64,000 nucleotides of DNA, from the NCBI GenBank assembly GCA_963573385.1, contig CAUYLG010026744.1, positions 1-64,000 of the forward strand. Reading direction: 5' to 3'. Source of the DNA: Cacajao melanocephalus (Eukaryota > Chordata > Mammalia > Primates > Pitheciidae). Positions 1 to 12,642 of this stretch are shown piece after piece. The notes beneath the pieces are model-generated. The model was not told the DNA's origin, searched no databases, and saw nothing but the letters and a program-made list of their open reading frames with translations. Within the stretch, counting starts at the first letter, position 1. Each line of letters begins with the position of its first letter. A program made the position numbers and the translations under genes.

Positions 1-229
1 AAATCACTGCTCAAGGAAATAAGAGAGGACACAAACAGATGGAAAAACATTCCATGCTCACAGTTAGGAAGAATCAATATCACAAAACTAGCCATACTGC
101 CCAAAGTAATTTATAGATTCAATAGTATTCCCATCAAGCTATGATTGACCTTCTTCACAGAACTGAAAAAAGCCACCTTAAACTTCATATGGAACCAAAA
201 AAGAGCCCACATAGCCAAGATAATCCTAA

Positions 230-275
230 GCAAAAACAAAACAAAAAAACAAAACAAAACAAAACAAAAAACCAA
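230..275 (+). repeat. (AAAAC)n tract inside L1 ORF2
   Basis: An A-rich run of AAAAC-type units interrupts the ORF2 segment that normally reads straight from 'atcctaagc' into 'aaagctggaggc'. It looks like a microsatellite expanded from an A-rich stretch already present in L1. Confidence 0.8.
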
Positions 276-1563
276 AGCTGGAGGCATCACACTACCCAAC
301 TTCAAACTATACTATAAGGCTACAGTAACCAAAACAGCATGGTACTGGTACCAAAACAGAGATATTGATCAATGGAACAGAACAGAGGCCTTGGAAGTAA
401 CACCACGCATCTAAAACCATCTGATCTTTGACAAACCTGACAGAAACAAGCAATGGGGAAAGGATTCCCTCTTTAATAAATGGTGTTGGGAAAACTGGCT
501 AGCCATGTGCATAAAGCTGAAACTGGATCCCTTCCTTACACCTTATACAAAAATTAACTCCAGATGGATTAAAGATTTAAACACAAGACCTAACACCATA
601 AAAACCCTAGAAGAAAACCTAGGCAAAACCATTCAGGACATAGGCATAGCCAAGGACTTCATGACTAAAACACCAAAAGCAATGGCAACAAAAGCCAATA
701 TAGACAAACAGGACCTAATTAAACTTAAGAGCTTCTGCACAGCAAAAGAAACAATCATTAGAGTGAACCGGCAACCAACAGAATGGGAAAAAATTTTTGC
801 AATCTACTCAACTGACAAAGAACTAATATCCAGAATCTACGAAGAACTTAAACAAATTGACAAGAAAAAAACAAACAAACCCATCAAAAAGTAGGCAAAG
901 GATATGAACAGACACTTTACAAAAGAAGACATATATGAGGCCAACAAACATATGAAAAAAAAAAGCTCATCATCACTGGGCATTAGAGAAATGAAAATCA
1001 AAACCACATTGAGATACCATCTCATGCCAGTTAGAATGGTGATCATTAAAAAATCAGGAGACAACAGATGCTGGAGAGGATGTGGAGAAATAGGAACACT
1101 TCTACACTGTTGGTGGGAGTGTAAATTAATTCAACCATTGTGGAAGACAGTGTGGCAATTCCTCAAGGATCTAGAAATAGAAATACTATTTTATACAACA
1201 ATCTCATTACTGGGTATATGCCCAAAGGATTATAAATTGTTCTATTATAAAGACACATACACATGTATGTTCATTGCAGCACTATTTACAATAGCAAAGA
1301 CTTGGAACCAATCCAAATGCCCATCAATGATAGACTGGATAAAGAAAATGTGGCACATACACACCATGGAATAGTATGTAGCCATAAAAAAGGATGAGTT
1401 CATGTCATTTGCAGGGACATGGATGAATCTGGAAACCATCATTCTCAGCAAACTGACACAAGAACTGAAAATTAAACACCGCATGTTCTCACTCATAAGT
1501 GGATATTGAACAATGAGAACACATGGACGCAGGAGGGGAACATTACACACTGGTGCCTGTTGA

Positions 1564-1615
1564 GGGGTGGGAGGGCTAGGGGAAGGATAGCAGAGGGTGG
1601 GGGGATTGGGGAGGG
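1564..1615 (+). repeat. Duplicated G-rich tract in L1 3' UTR (two potential G-quadruplexes)
   Basis: Two successive sets of four G-runs are visible, 1564-1582 and 1595-1615. Each set is followed by a similar 'gata-ca' motif, so the L1 polypurine segment appears tandemly duplicated by about 30 bp. The related L1 at 12643-13670 carries a single shorter version. Confidence 0.75.
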
Positions 1616-1761
1616 ATAACATTAGGAGAAATATCTAATGTAGATCATGGGGGGATAGATGTAGCAAACTACCATGGCCTGTGTATACCTATGTAACAAT
1701 CCTGCACGATCTGCACATGTACCCCAGAACTTAAAGTATAATAATAATTTAAAAAGGTCAA

Positions 1762-2456
1762 TAAACAATAGATGCTGGTGTGGCTGCAGAGAAATATGAA
1801 CACTTTTACCCTATTGGTGAGAGTGTAAATTAGCTCAACCATTGTGGAAGATGGTGTGGCAATTCCTCAAAGACCTAGAACCAGAAATACCATTTGACCC
1901 AGCAATCCCATTACTGGGTATATACCCAAGGAATATAAATCATTCTATTATAAAAATGCATGCATGTGTATGTTCATTGCAGCACTATTTACAATAACAA
2001 AGACATTGAATCAACCCAAAAGCACATCACTGATAGACTGGATAAAGAAAATGTGGTATATATCCATCCACCATGGAATACTAGGCAGCCATAAAAAGCA
2101 ACAAGATCATGTCTTTTGCAGGTACATTGACGGAGCTGGAAGCTGTTATCCTTAGCAAACTAATGCAGGAACAGATAAACCAAACACTGCATGTTCTCAC
2201 TTATAAGTAGGAGCTGAACAATGTAAACACACAGACACAAGGAGGGGAACAACACACAACAGGGTCTGCCTGGTGGGGAAAGGGCATGGAGGGAGGGAGA
2301 GCATCAGGAATAGCTAATGCATGCTGGACTAAAAACCTAGGTGATGGGTTGATAGGTCTAGCAAATCACCATGGCACATGTTTGCCTACGTAACAAATCT
2401 GCACACCCTGCACATGTACCCCAGAACTTAAAATAGAATTAAATATTTTCAAAAGA
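1762..2456 (+). mobile_element. Second L1 3' end, 5'-truncated, in tandem
   Basis: The stretch repeats the content of 1065-1745: the ORF2 C-terminus ('agatgctgg', 'ccattgtggaaga', 'ttactgggtatat') and the 3' UTR ending 'gtaccccagaactta'. It differs by many substitutions and small indels. It is therefore an independent or older L1 insertion next to the first, not a recent duplication. The remaining reading frame (1964-2155) is a short ORF2 remnant. Confidence 0.92.
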
Positions 2457-2894
2457 TTAAAAAGGTTAAAAAATAATCTTCTTTGCTCTCTATTCCTTCT
2501 TTACCTTTCCTGAATTACCTCTTCAGAATCTATTCTCTTAGAACATTTTTGTGTGTGTTTGGTTGTATACCTTTATACCTTTCCATCATTGCCATTAGTT
2601 TCTTTCCAACAACCTTTCACAAGTCTAAGAATTCTTGATCAGATTTTTAAAAAAATTTTGCTGGCCTACAGGATTTGACATCCCACCAAAATCTCTTATC
2701 CTTCAGATGAGCACTTTAGCCCCAGTTCTAAACTTGACTGGATGTTACTCTGTTTGCTTAAAATATTTCTGATGTATTTGTATAAGTTTTAAGGCACATC
2801 AATTTATTATGTGTAATTTAATTATTTTATTTAAATTGATCTTTCTGGACAGGCATCAACATTTCACCAAGTTTTCCTTTTAATAACAAAATAT
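2457..2894. other. AT-rich sequence, no recognised feature
   Basis: No repeat family, open frame of note or simple repeat is recognised here. Confidence 0.5.
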
Positions 2895-2895
2895 G

Positions 2896-3183
2896 GGCAG
2901 GCATGGTGGCTCAGGCCTATAATCCTAGCATTTTGGGAGGCTGAGATGGATCTCTTGAGCCCAGGAATTCAAGATCAGTCTGGGCAACATAGGGAGATGC
3001 CATCACTATAAAAAATTTTTTTTAAATTAGGCTAGCATGGTGGTGTGTGCCTGTGGTCCCAGTCACTCAGGAGGCTGGTGTGGGAGAATCACTTGAGCCT
3101 GGGAGGTTGAGGCTTTGCTCCAGCCTAAGTAACAGAGCAAGACCCTGTCTCAAGAACCAACCAACCAAACAAACAAACAAAAA
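2896..3183 (+). mobile_element. AluJ-type SINE with internal deletion
   Basis: Both Alu monomers are readable in sense, and the element ends in an A-rich tail of CAAA units (about 3160-3183). About 35 bases are missing between 'ggaggttgaggct' and 'tgctccagcc' in the right monomer. Divergence and the bases 'cttgagcccaggaattcaag' suggest an old AluJ. Confidence 0.9.
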
Positions 3184-3712
3184 TATAAGTCTTCCTCAAA
3201 AAAGGTCGTCACTTAACAGATATATACATATAACACCTATACATAGGACACTGAATTAAACATAGAATTATAAAAAGATGAATGTATGTTGATTTGTGCT
3301 CAAACATGATCTCACATGACTATGTTAGGATTTTGATGGCAACTTCAGGAACAGGTCTTTCACTTAATACATATTTATTGGGTGCTTACCACAGTCCAGG
3401 TACCATACTAGAAGCTAGAGATTTATGGAGCCTGGATTTGGGAGGCAACTCTAATCTAGCACAGTTGGATCTATAGGACAGGATGCTGTGGGAGCACAGA
3501 TGTCACCTTAGTCTTCAAGGGATAGAGAAGGGCAACCCAAGGTAGTAATGTCTAAATTGAATTTAAAAAATGAGTAAGAAGTCACTAGGTACAGATCAGA
3601 AGTCAGGGAGGGGGGCTAGGTGTCGAGTTTAAGGGAATACCCAGAGAAATGCTGAGAGTTGAGTAAAAGGGATGCATGAGAGGTAGTGTGAGTGTTTGGT
3701 ATGGTTAAAGCC
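3184..3712 (+). other. Probable ancient repeat remnant, family not assigned
   Basis: The stretch at 3365-3420 ('tttattgggtgcttacca') resembles a motif common in mammal-wide old repeats. The following 300 bases read like a diverged element. They seem to continue beyond the THE1 insertion at 4094. I cannot name the family. Confidence 0.35.
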
Positions 3713-4088
3713 TGTATTAGTCTGTTCTCACGCTGCTAATAAAGACATACCCCAAACTGGGTAATTTATAAAGGGAAGAGGTTTAATTGACTCCCAGTTC
3801 AGTATGGCTGGGGAGGCTTCAGGAAACTTACAATCGTGACAGAAGGGGAAGTAAACATGTCCTTCTTCACATGGCGGAAGCAAGCAGAAGTGCTGAGCAA
3901 AAGGGGGAACCCCTCTTTATAAAACCATCAGATCTCATGAGAATTCACTCACTATCATGAGAACAGCAGCAATGGGGTAACTGCCCCCATGATTCAATTA
4001 CCTCCCACTGGGTCCCTCCCATACACATAGGGATGATGGCAATACAACTCAAGATGAGATTTGGGTGGAGACACAGCCAAACATATCA
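3713..4088 (-). mobile_element. Solo LTR, THE1-type (ERVL-MaLR)
   Basis: Read on the minus strand it starts 'tgatatgtttggctgtgt' and ends 'gactaataca', as THE1/MST LTRs do. Its 376 bp fit a THE1 LTR. It is flanked by near-identical 5-bp direct repeats: aagcc at 3708-3712 and gagcc at 4089-4093. No internal sequence is present, so it is a solo LTR left by recombination. It carries no genes. Confidence 0.92.
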
Positions 4089-4261
4089 GAGCCTATAGAA
4101 CGATGTAGGAGTCAGGAGAGATGAAACTGGAGAGGAAAATTGGTCAAATCATGCAAGTCTCCTATATTCACTGATGACAGGGAACTAGGAGAGTTATGCG
4201 CTGACTTTACAGCAAATAGCTCCTATAGTGTTTAAGTCAGATAATCACAGGCGTGATACAA

Positions 4262-4700
4262 ATTATAAGTCAGGGTAGGCCTTGCTGCAACAAAGATCTA
4301 CAAATTCAATGACTTAGAGAACAGAAAGTTTCTTTCTTTCTCACTTTATAGGACTGGGTGGTTTCAAGTCAGCAGCTAGAAATGGGAAGGGGAGAAGGTG
4401 GGCTTTTTGCAAAGACCCTGGCTGACTGCAACTGTGCTATCTTTAACCCACTGTTTCTGACATCACCATCCCAGGAAACTAGGAGGAGAAAAGGGATTGT
4501 GAGTAAGTGGCTTTCATGGCCCAGATTTGAAAGTAGCACATACTGCTTCCATCACATTCCATTAGTCAGAACCTGGTCACATGGCTATACCATATTGCAA
4601 AGTAGCCTGGAAAATGGAGCACAGTTATGCGTCCAGGAAGAAGAGAAAATGGATTTTGGGGAACAGTGCCTGCTACAGTGCTGGAGGGAATTGCTGGTGG
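4262..4700. mobile_element. Ancient interspersed repeat, copy A, family not assigned
   Basis: The order 'tcagggtaggcc', 'atgacttagagaacagaaagtttctt', then a 'gtcagaacctggtcacatgg' block matches copy B at 6170-6600 and the general form of a common old mammalian repeat. The 174-codon open frame at 4358-4882 crosses its edge and has no recognisable domain. Confidence 0.5.
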
Positions 4701-6160
4701 GCTATGAATCAGAACCATTGCTCACTCCTTCTGAGAGTCCTTTCTCCGGTTGCCTCTGGTTATCTTGTAGTCCTGGTCTTCTTTCAATTTCTATTTCCCT
4801 TATGCAAATATATACAGGGCCTCTTAGATTATTTATCTCAACCCTAGCTACATGTTGTTCCTCAACTGAGATTCAGGTTTAATCAATCTCCTCTGACCCT
4901 CAGCACAGCAGGCTGTTTGCTTGCCCAGTTCAGCCTGTTTTAAGGGAAGAGTCCAACTCTGCTGGTCAGGTGGGGAAGCCAGAAATGCTGGTTGGTAGGT
5001 GGCACTCTGTGTCAGCAAGACACTCATTCCAAAGCAATGCACACGTAATGAATGCAAGGATTCAGTCACGCTCAGGAGAACACAAGACTGGCTCCCTTGA
5101 CCTACTTCCTCAAGACTAAACTTTCAAAAGAGTGACCACACCCAGGCTGACCAGGGAACTGTTAAAAACAGGGATGTCAACACGCTCTGATCTGACTGCC
5201 AACAAAAATATTTCCTTTGTGTTGATGCTTTCTTCATACTGCACCCAGGAAGGGCAAAGAAGTTCGACTTGTCTGGGTTGGAGAGCCTGGTGAAGCACTC
5301 TCCCAAAGGTTTGTCTCTGGGCGTTACAGAAAGAGGCCTGCATGCTGATTCTTTCTAATGGGAGTTGAGGCTACTACTTTCACAACGACTGATTCGTCCT
5401 ATTTGCTATTAGGAAATCTCAGGGCTCCCCATCAAAGGCCTCATTGTTTGGATGTTTTCTTCTTTCACTTGTGTCACTCTGCTAAGGTATCCTTTCACTT
5501 AGCAATGTCTTCTGGGTCATTGATATAACACTGCTAAAGTGTGGGTGAAAGTTGTGCAATCAAGATTTGGAGATACCGCTCCTCACCAAGAATTCAAAAC
5601 TGACATTCAGCAGATGTGAGGAGGGACGGGGCATTTGTTGATGAATTTGTATTTATTTGTGTATGTCTCTTGGGTTTGTTTCTTTTTTATCCAGATTCAG
5701 ACACTTAAAACTCATATGTCTATGCTCATGATGAATAGAAACTTTCACTGTCATGATAAGCAAAATAGGAAGAAAAGGAAAATAAATAAACAAATAAAAA
5801 GGAATTCTGAATGTTAGGGCTTTTTATTTCTGTTTTCACGTAATATGTAAGCCTCATAGAAATACAGGTAAGGAAGTGATTTCCTCTAAAGCCATTTTAA
5901 GCATTATAGTATATGAGAAATTAGTATTTTGATATTGTCTAAAAACATCGAATAGTTATTATTGACCATCTGCTTCTTAGCCATATTTCAAATTAAGCTA
6001 GCCATATGAAATAATAGTTCTTTCATTAGTAACGCAATCTCTCATTCTCTTAGTCTTTTTTGTTAAGGCTTTCACTAAAACATGTATTCTAAGAAGGTCT
6101 CTTTCATTCACCTTTATTTGACTGGGATTATTTCTTTATATTTTACATTTGTATCCCAGA
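4701..6160. other. No recognised feature
   Basis: The sequence is mixed to AT-rich with no clear repeat family. Short open frames (4848-5069, 5116-5343, 5635-5817) show no domain, signal or plausible splice context. Confidence 0.45.
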
Positions 6161-6169
6161 TGTGGCTAC

Positions 6170-6600
6170 ACCCTTGGATAAGTCAGGGTAGTCCAGATAA
6201 TGTTGAGGTAATGATCCCAGAATCTCGGTGGCTTAAATTAGTGAAAGTGTGTTTCTTCTTTGTGCTCCACGTCCAATGTGGCTTGGTACCTGTGTAGTCA
6301 CTCAGTGACCAGCTCCAGATTAACAGAGGCTCCGTCCTAACGTGTGCTATAAGCATCAAGTTAGAGTGAAGAAAACATGGTGAAATACATACTGGCTTGT
6401 AAAGCTTCTGTCTGGAAGTGGTGTGTCACTTCTGTTCGTATTTTTTTTTTTTTGGCCAAAAGAAGACACATGGTCACAATTAACTGCATATCAATAAGTA
6501 GCAAAGGATAGGTTAAATTAACAAGCATGCCCTTCCCTATGAGGAAGTCTCACAGTATAAAGCATTCTCTCAGACATTTCAGGGAGGTTGTAAGGGTAGG
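6170..6600. mobile_element. Ancient interspersed repeat, copy B, interrupted by a T-run
   Basis: It shares 'gtcagggtag', 'ggtggcttaaa', 'tggaagtggtgtgtcacttc' and 'cacatggtcaca' blocks, in the same order, with copy A at 4262-4700. A T12 run at about 6441-6453 sits inside it. Confidence 0.45.
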
Positions 6601-6715
6601 TTAATAATTTTCTCATTTTATATAGAAGGAAACCAAGGTTAGAGAGACTAAGTCCTTTTTTTTTTTTTTAAGGTCAAACAGTTTTCCTTTAGATTAGCTT
6701 ATCACGATTACCAGT
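6595..6715 (-). mobile_element. MIR SINE fragment
   Basis: The antisense MIR core order is recognisable: 'tctcattttatat', 'gaaaccaaggttagagag', then 'aaggtcaaacag'. A T13 run at about 6657-6670 breaks it. Confidence 0.55.
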
Positions 6716-6735
6716 TTGTTTTTTTTAAATCTACA

Positions 6736-7589
6736 AATTTTCAGCATTATATTTTGTAATGTGCAAATTGATAAGCACTAATTCTGCGGCACGGACTTGG
6801 TGCTCAGAGTGATAGAAACAAAATAGCATTTGTCTGGCTATGTCGCCATCAGCAATTGACAGAAGTCTAAGCCCATTTCAGAGTCTTCCCTCTGAACTAA
6901 TTCTAGGAGTCACAAGGATGTTTACTATGTGCTAATAAATGTGGTCAGCCAGGTGGCATGTGTGCTGTGTCCCTGCCCTGATTCTCCAAGGTGACAGTCC
7001 TCACTAAGCCACCCTTGATGCTGGTGTGGAAGGAACTTATGCCCTTTCCAGAGTGATGATGGTGCCTGTGAAATTGGCTGAGGCCTCAGAGGGGCTGCCT
7101 CCTTTCACTTAGGAAGCCAGCACCCACAGTGTCCCCAAGAAGTGCGAAGCACTTTTAGTTCTTATTGACTCTTTCGTTCCAGCTCTGTCTCTTTCAGGCT
7201 CAAACATGAGCTCTCAGCCACTCTGACACACATTAACCTCTTCTATGTCCTCTTGGGTCAGACTTGTGGGGCTGAACTCTCTTCTCTCATAAAGATGAGT
7301 TATTTCCCAGAAGGCTGTTCAGTTAGTCATGCAAACAGCCAACCGGTGGGCCCACTTTCCCCTTCGGCCAGACATGGCCACACTTGTTTAAATGTCACAT
7401 TAGAAAGCCACAGAACTGTTCCTTCATAAAACGGTAAAAAATATTACTAGTTAGTATACTGGATTGAAACATGTCAGTATTTCATGGTGTTGTGTAAAGA
7501 GCAGTATGGATTTCTGGTGGTCTGCCACCTACACAAATTTGATAACAACAGGCATGGGAAAATAAACACTGAACTTCAAGGCCCAAACC
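6736..7589. other. No recognised feature
   Basis: Single-copy-looking sequence. No repeat or coding signal is visible. Confidence 0.45.
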
Positions 7590-7720
7590 TCAAAACGTAT
7601 ATTTTAGTCTCAATCTGTCTCCCTATGAGTGACCTTGGGAAAGACACTTGGCCCTTCTAGGCCCGTTTATCATGCATAAAATGAAGGAAGTAGTTTGTTT
7701 CTACGGATTTTTTCAAGTAT
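7590..7720 (+). mobile_element. MIR SINE fragment
   Basis: The sense MIR order 'gagtgaccttgggaaagaca', 'cttctaggcccgttt', then 'aaaatgaaggaagtag' is readable but diverged. Confidence 0.55.
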
Positions 7721-8466
<746 letters not shown>

Positions 8467-9454
8467 GTTTTCTTACATAAAATATGTTGAGAAAAAGCTA
8501 AGATACATAGCAACATGACAATTACATTACATTTTACATTTTACCATAGCTCATATCTCATTAAAATGAATTCCAAAGAACTTTCAAAAAATTTAAAACT
8601 TTATTAGCATTTTTCTGATTTTAACAGTTTGAAATGAATGGGCTGTTTTCGAAACTTTGAAATTTTTGCTCTCCAAAGGTTTTGTTGCAATGGGCTAGAA
8701 GGCAATGTACAAATACATATGGATGTGTTATTAAGTTGTCAATGCAAACTTGATTCCATTTCATTTAATATTGTGAGCAAAACAATGATATATGAAACTG
8801 AGAAAATCGCTGGAAAAGACTCTTGAAGATAGGAGCAAGACTGCACAGGAATTTGTAATTTTAATAAAGTGAATACCTAGATACTATGTTATTCTATGAA
8901 AATTGGAGAGGGCATGAAAGCTATCATCTTGAGCTCTTCCTGAATTACTTGTACATTCAACTACCTCCTTGACATCTCTACTTAGCCTTAGTATGGACAA
9001 AAGAGAACTTTATGTGAACATATAACTTTAAGTGACTAAGATATCAGATCCCTTGATCTGGAGAGATTTAATTATGTTATTTATTAGCGGTGTTTGAATC
9101 TTTATAAAATTATTTATATTAAAAAAGCACATAAGTTTAAATCAACCACCATCATCCATCAACATTACAGTAGACAAAGGCTGGAAAAAATCAAAGATAC
9201 AATCTTGTTGGTCGATTTGTATGAGTCATACAAAAATCTGAAAAATGCTCCTAAGCTTTTATAGAAGTAAGTACATTCTTCTTAGATGAGTCACAAATTC
9301 CTATTTTACAGCTGAAGAGATTTAACGGTGAAATGACTGGCATAAAGCCCCGTACTCTCCAGACTTCACATTTGTTATTTTGTACCTAAACTAGCTCTTA
9401 CCCTGATCCTTGCTGGTCTTTCCTCCTACTTCTTGCAGAGAGATGAAAACCCAT
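8467..9454. other. No recognised feature; possible MIR trace near 9300-9350
   Basis: A short MIR-like stretch ('attttacagctgaagagatt') lies at about 9303-9322. Otherwise nothing is recognised. Confidence 0.4.
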
Positions 9455-9459
9455 TGGTC

Positions 9460-9662
9460 TGAAGCTGGACTGCCTAATGAGGTACCCACTAGCCACTATG
9501 GCTATCTCAATGGAAATTAAATACAAATAAAATTTAGTTCCTCAGTTGCTCTGGCTACATTTCAAGTGCTTAGTAGCCATGCCTAACTAGTGGCTACCAG
9601 GTTGGACAACAGAGTTAGAATACATTTCCAGCACTACAGAAAGTTCTGCTGGATAACACTGG
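9460..9662. mobile_element. hAT-Charlie-type non-autonomous DNA transposon
   Basis: The stretch holds 'acccactagccactatggct' near one end and 'tttcaagtgcttagtagcca', 'actagtggctaccaggttgg' and 'agaaagttctgctggataac' towards the other. This is the layout of a common short hAT element with a 'cagtgctgtccaatagaa' terminus. The subfamily is uncertain and the left terminus degraded. Confidence 0.65.
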
Positions 9663-9704
9663 TGTAGAGTGTGGAACATTGTGGCTACCTACCTGTGGAA
9701 GAGC

Positions 9705-9750
9705 TGCGCTCAAGCAATCCTCCTACGTCAACCTCCCAGCCAAGTAGGAG
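9705..9750 (-). mobile_element. Very short Alu-like fragment
   Basis: About 40 bases ('gctcaagcaatcctcct' then 'caacctccca') match the antisense Alu left-arm region, with nothing Alu-like on either side. It may be a truncated insertion or a chance match. Confidence 0.35.
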
Positions 9751-10138
9751 TTTTTTTGTTTGTTGTTGTTGTTGTTGTTGTTTTTAGTGTTTTCATATTT
9801 AATAGAAACATTGAGTTTTTTCATGTTTTCATGATATTTATTAGAAACATTATTAATGAGTTTTGATGATATTAGAAGGTAACTAAAGACATTAAATATA
9901 AGCTATTTGTCATCTTTGATGAAGTGCAAAAAGAAGGGCTTTCTGGGATAAAGGGGTTCCCACAGCATGTGGGCACATTTCTGATTTGTCTCTGTTCAGA
10001 AGTGACTACAGCAATGGATAGGCCTGAGAGGAGGTGCGAAGGAACAATTAGGGATGGTGCATATAAGGGAACTTTGATCAACATCAACAAAACTCACGAT
10101 TCTAACTTCACAATCCAGGAATACTCCTACTTGGCTGG
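9736..10138. repeat. 16-bp perfect inverted repeat pair 371 bp apart
   Basis: The arm at 9736-9751 is 'ccagccaagtaggagt'. Its exact reverse complement lies at 10123-10138. The enclosed DNA includes the GTT tract and a diverged tandem repeat at about 9790-9860 (two 'atatttaatagaaacatt'-like units). I do not recognise it as any transposon terminus. Confidence 0.6.
9758..9786 (+). repeat. (GTT)n microsatellite
   Basis: About nine GTT units, bounded by T-runs. Confidence 0.9.
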
Positions 10139-10560
10139 TAGATCTTGAAACATATTGCACCTTAAGTGGGGAAGTGGTAGAATTGAGAAACAGAAATAAT
10201 TTTTCTATATATAATGCCCAACTTTTACAACTTCAAAAATATAAAATACGCATTGGTAGGAAATTGCACAATTGCTTTCAAATTGCTCCCCTCAGCCAAT
10301 GATTTCTCTTTGGGTAGTAAATTGAGGATGATAATTATAGTCTAGATGGCTAGAATATATCACAAGAAATAAAATATTATGAAAATGTTGAAAGAAGACA
10401 TCTCTCGAAATTCTTTTCTAAGTTAAGTTTCATCGCCTGATATAGAAGAATTTTTTTTTCTTCTACCTAGGGGGACCTCATTATTGTTTTTTGGACCAAA
10501 GAAACTGTAAATATCTAGCTACTACTGGACAGTGTTCCGTCAAATAGAAAAGGTAGGCAG
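10139..10560. other. No recognised feature
   Basis: AT-rich unassigned sequence. Confidence 0.45.
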
Positions 10561-11033
<473 letters not shown>

Positions 11034-11152
11034 TTAAAATGGTTATGGCGAATCAGCCAACTCAAAGTAACTACCTATTCTCCTTCAGGGATGGGAGTTG
11101 TGGAAACATACTAAATTGAAGTGTGTTTTTCCTCCATGAAAATATTACATTA

Positions 11153-11481
11153 CAGTCAGCCCTCTATATTCATGGGTTTCACATCCAGGGATTCAGCCAT
11201 CTCTGAGTTGAAAATATTTGGAAAAGAGCTCAATAAAAATAACAATACAACAATTTTTAAAATGCAAATAAAAACTAATACAGCATAATACCTATGTATG
11301 TAGCATTTACATTGCATTATGTATTACAAGTAATCTAGAGATGATTTAAAGTATACAGGAAGATGTGTGTAGGTTATATGCAAATACAATACCATTTTCC
11401 ATAAGGGACTTGAGCGCCTGTGGATTTGAGTATCCAAGGATATCCTGGAACCAATCCCCTGAAGATACCAAAGGACAACTG
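11153..11481 (-). mobile_element. Tigger-family MITE (MER2-like), complete
   Basis: It starts CAGT and ends ACTG, with TA dinucleotides at 11151-11152 and 11482-11483, as for Tc/mariner insertions. Terminal inverted repeats pair 'cagtcagccctct' with 'aaaggacaactg', imperfectly. The inner 'aagtaatctagagatgattt' and 'aggttatatgcaaatac' blocks are typical of the MER2/Tigger group. Orientation is given relative to the MER2 consensus as I recall it. At about 330 bp it has no coding capacity. Confidence 0.85.
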
Positions 11482-11483
11482 TA

Positions 11484-12630
11484 TTTTGTGTTGGCTGATA
11501 TTCTAGAATAAGATTTAAGAACAGTATTATCCCCTTTTATGGGCTAAAATAATTTAGAGAAAATCTCTCAGTAAGGATGAATACATCTTTGCTGAATGCC
11601 AGGATAGTTCTAATATTTCAGATGTAGTTATTGGTGAACATATCCTGACTATCTCTGAGTGCAGTATTTGGTATTGTGCATATTTTCATGAAACCTAAAA
11701 TGGCTGGATTTATTTTTAATTTGTTTGAAATGTTGAATTAAATAACAAACAATGATTCCAACCATTTAAATGAATAAAACTCTGGATACAACTTAGTATC
11801 CAGAGTACTAGGGTGAGAGTCAACAAACCTGACTTGTCTCTAGAATGGATTTGCTCAGCTCTTGAGCTGAGGTGTTAAAAAACCTGGCAACCTTGCCTAT
11901 GAGGTGGACTTGATTAAGGCATTTGAGTTACATCATGAGAAATTCTCAGTCGCTCTACAAAGGGATGGGAAAGTGAAAAAGAATATTCTTTTCCTGAAGC
12001 TAGTACTATATCTAACATCCCTTTGTGGTCACTGAGGCAGGGCACATATGGCTGAAAGGTATGGTAAGAGAGTTCTCTCTCTGGGACATTCCCGGATGTA
12101 AGTCAAAAACTTGCTCACACTTTGAGCCAACGCAGTCTGGATGTACCGGCTCTGATACTCCAGGGCTATAGAGCAGCTTTAAAACAAAGAATCAAGAAAT
12201 AGAAACAATTTTTAAAGTACTCTATTCAGCTATGCTGATATCTAGAATTACTTCAAATTAAATCTTTGGAAAACATTGGGCAATTATACCAAATTTCTAG
12301 CAGACTGTGATTGGAGTGATAGATAGAAATAGATTCCCTGTGTTCCGTTGGCATTTTGTGGTAGGGGGTCTTCACAGTTTGGGGATCTGGAGTTTAGGGG
12401 GATTGGGTTTACCTTTTTGCTCTGCCTATCAGCTTCTTACTAATTCATTCATAAAATAAAGATGAGTCTATTTCAAAGATCTATTTCACTCTTCAGATAT
12501 AGCTTTTTATGTTTTTATCAAAATTTACTGCAAGAATATATCACAAAAGTGTATTTTTAGAGTAATCCACAAAGACTGGTGCATATTTATCAAAGAATCA
12601 AAACTTGCATGCTTGAAAAAAATCTTAAAA
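11484..12630. other. Unassigned sequence with one short perfect hairpin
   Basis: Nothing is recognised apart from an 11-bp perfect stem with a 6-nt loop at 11779-11806 ('actctggatac' pairing with 'gtatccagagt'). Confidence 0.45.
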
Positions 12631-12642
12631 ATTTTTTGTTTT

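Larger units (their letters stand above)
1..1745 (+). mobile_element. L1 (L1PA-type) 3' portion, cut by window edge
   Basis: This is the C-terminal part of L1 ORF2 followed by the 3' UTR, in sense. Broken ORF2 frames lie at 145-414, 505-894 and 904-1374. The last holds the Cys-rich C-terminal motif (C-W-R-G-C, then H-C-W-W-E-C). A premature TAG at about 1372 follows the W-H-I-H-T-M-E residues. The 3' UTR ends in the usual 'gtaccccagaacttaaagta' at about 1720-1740. Stops and frameshifts show it cannot mobilise itself. The 3' UTR wording suggests a middle-aged L1PA subfamily (inference). The 5' part lies outside the window. Confidence 0.95.

Noticed and set aside
904..1374. 156-codon frame with a Cys-rich motif
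   Set aside because: It is the C-terminal end of a broken L1 ORF2, not a host gene.
4358..4882. 174-codon open frame, the longest outside simple repeats among the frames I checked with no repeat explanation
   Set aside because: It crosses the edge of an old interspersed repeat and has no domain. A frame of this length is expected by chance in 64 kb.
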